Assembly: GCA_029433525.1 (NCBI GenBank)
Contig: JAQTIF010000001.1
Coordinates: 2,294,001-2,358,000, forward strand
DNA length: 64,000 bases
From: Enterobacteriaceae bacterium ESL0689
Lineage (GTDB): Bacteria; Pseudomonadota; Gammaproteobacteria; Enterobacterales; Enterobacteriaceae
Direction of reading: 5' to 3'
A program made the translations under genes and the position numbers. Under the pieces are notes generated by a model, which made no database searches, was not told where the DNA came from, and saw only the letters and a program-made list of their open reading frames with translations. Below, in pieces: positions 62,785-64,000 of this stretch (its first letter is position 1; each line of letters begins with the position of its first letter).

Positions 62785-63435
62785 ATGGACATAATGAACG
62801 TAATTATTGCTGACGACCATCCAATAGTGCTGTTCGGTATTCGTAAATCACTTGAGCAAATCGACTCCGTCAATATTGTTGGCGAATTTGAAGACTCGAC
62901 ATCGCTGATCACTCATCTACCGCAATCGACGGCTGAGGTGCTGATTACCGATCTCTCCATGCCCGGCGATAAATATGGCGACGGGATCATGTTGATCAAA
63001 TATATCAGGCGTCATTTCCCGCATCTCTCGATTATCATTTTAACGATGAATAATAATCCCGCCATTCTGAGTACCATACTGAACCTGAATATTAATGGAC
63101 TGGTGCTAAAACAGGGCGCTGCAACCGATCTACCCAAGGCGCTGGCAGCATTACGCAAGGGCAAAAAATTCGTCCCACAAAGCGTATTACGTATGCTGGA
63201 AAAAATCAGCGCCAATGGGCACGGTGACAAACATCTGTCGCCCAAGGAGAGTGAAGTCCTGCGTTTGTTTGCAGAAGGTTTTCTGGTTACCGAAATTGCT
63301 AAGAAATTAAACCGCAGTATCAAAACGATCAGTAGTCAGAAAAAATCAGCCATGATGAAACTCGGTGTCGAAAATGATATCGCTTTGCTCAATTATCTCT
63401 CCTCCGTTTCGCTGAATACTGCTGACAAAACCTGA
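62785..63435 (+). CDS. rcsB: Response regulator RcsB
   Basis: 216 residues, very close to E. coli. The receiver domain has DD10-11 and phospho-acceptor D56 in ITDLSMPGD; the C-terminal LuxR-type helix-turn-helix is LSPKESEVLRLFAEGFLVTE and KTISSQKKSAMMKLG. Phosphorylated RcsB controls capsule, division and motility genes, alone or with RcsA and other partners. It shares an operon with rcsD and converges on rcsC. Confidence 0.98.
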   Translation: MDIMNVIIADDHPIVLFGIRKSLEQIDSVNIVGEFEDSTSLITHLPQSTAEVLITDLSMPGDKYGDGIMLIKYIRRHFPHLSIIILTMNNNPAILSTILNLNINGLVLKQGAATDLPKALAALRKGKKFVPQSVLRMLEKISANGHGDKHLSPKESEVLRLFAEGFLVTEIAKKLNRSIKTISSQKKSAMMKLGVENDIALLNYLSSVSLNTADKT

Positions 63436-63476
63436 TACCCTGCTGTTTTATTCTGGCGGGTAAATCCGTGGCGCGG

Positions 63477-64000
63477 CTAGGGATTTTGATTGCTGGCTTG
63501 TGCAACGTATAACGCTAAAGCGGGTCTGAGGATATCGAGGGTAACAGGCTTAGACAGGCAGCTATCCATTCCGGCCGCCAGACAGCGCTGCTTCTCTTCC
63601 GCCAGCGCGTTAGCCGTAATACCGATCACCGGTAATTGCATGCCGCGCGCCCGGATACATTGCGTCAGGGTATAACCATCCATATTCGGCATATTAACAT
63701 CACTCAGTACGACATCGACATGCTGTTTCATCAGCACGTTGAGCGCATCAATACCATCATTGGCTGTTACACACGAGTAGCCCAGCGAACTGATCTGATC
63801 GGCCAGTAAACGGCGGTTAATCGGATGGTCATCGACGATCAGGATGATTTTATCGCTATGATCCGTCGTCGATATCGCTGGCACAGACTTCTGCTCACTG
63901 ACGACCGTCTCAGGGCGGAAGATAATCGTTAATAACGACAGTAATTCATGGGGAGTGGTCACACCATGTACCCACTCACCGGCCTTACGCTCCTGTGGCA
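63477..64000 (-). CDS. rcsC: Sensor kinase RcsC, C-terminal part
   Basis: Only the last approximately 174 residues are in the window; the frame is open to the edge (ERKAGEWVHGVTTPHELLSL). It contains the end of the ABL domain and the receiver domain: VDDHPINRRLLADQISSLGY, phospho-Asp in VVLSDVNMPNMDGY and KPVT. RcsC is the inner-membrane hybrid kinase that starts the Rcs relay on signals from outer-membrane RcsF through IgaA. The ATG-like starts inside the window are not the real start. Confidence 0.95.
   Translation of the reverse strand, partial: PQERKAGEWVHGVTTPHELLSLLTIIFRPETVVSEQKSVPAISTTDHSDKIILIVDDHPINRRLLADQISSLGYSCVTANDGIDALNVLMKQHVDVVLSDVNMPNMDGYTLTQCIRARGMQLPVIGITANALAEEKQRCLAAGMDSCLSKPVTLDILRPALALYVAQASNQNP

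Overview
The window reads as chromosome of a member of the Enterobacteriaceae (gammaproteobacteria). Most proteins align almost without gaps to E. coli proteins I know well (YcfH, FabF/G/D/H, PlsX, RNase E N-terminus, MurJ, OpgG/OpgH, YejM, RcsB/C/D, OmpC), and gene order follows two E. coli blocks. I cannot name the genus. The backbone looks trimmed relative to E. coli and carries many insertion sequences, which suggests a lineage undergoing rearrangement and gene loss. What was lost and what was never there cannot be told from one window.

Layout. (1) 1-24905, counterpart of E. coli 23-25 min: ycfH-holB-tmk-mltG, the fatty acid cluster fabF-acpP-fabG-fabD-fabH-plsX-rpmF-yceD, then yceF, rluC, rne, murJ, rimJ, mdtH, yceB, pyrC, solA, lpxL, mdtG. 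Missing from usual positions are pabC (between mltG and fabF), the whole flg flagellar cluster (between rne and murJ), yceH/mviM, grxB and dinI/bssS. (2) 25249-28316: a Tn3-family transposon remnant with inverted repeats, a candidate TTGTA target duplication, decayed tnpR and tnpA, and a three-gene cargo: PAAR protein, papain-like putative effector, lipoprotein. (3) 28395-35776: opgH/opgG and divergent opgC (osmoregulated periplasmic glucans), ycdY, ycdX and tRNA-Ser(GGA). (4) 35777-48243: an accessory region with three IS1-family copies, an IS5-family element, two copies of a 173-bp MITE, broken S-type bacteriocin toxin/immunity cassettes, a broken DUF6402-like gene with small membrane-protein neighbours, an AlpA-type regulator, fragments of P4-type integrase, and an AT-rich orphan gene for a 1083-residue protein with a nuclease-like N-terminus and a helical-repeat middle. 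(5) 48244-53815, E. coli 49 min: tRNA-Pro(GGG), yejM (lapC), yejL, yejK, rplY, radD. (6) 53890-57123: a small lipoprotein, an AI-2E-family exporter whose last codons and stop come from a third MITE, and mgtE. (7) 57331-64000: apbE, ompC, rcsD, rcsB and the 3' end of rcsC.

Together the backbone covers lipid synthesis (fab, plsX, lpxL), envelope building and control (mltG, murJ, yejM/lapC, opg genes, ompC) and the Rcs phosphorelay that senses envelope damage. The accessory parts carry inter-bacterial competition genes (T6SS-type PAAR module, bacteriocin cassettes) and a candidate defence protein. Most of the bacteriocin and DUF6402-like cargo is broken by IS1 and MITE insertions, while the Tn3 cargo and the 1083-residue gene appear intact.
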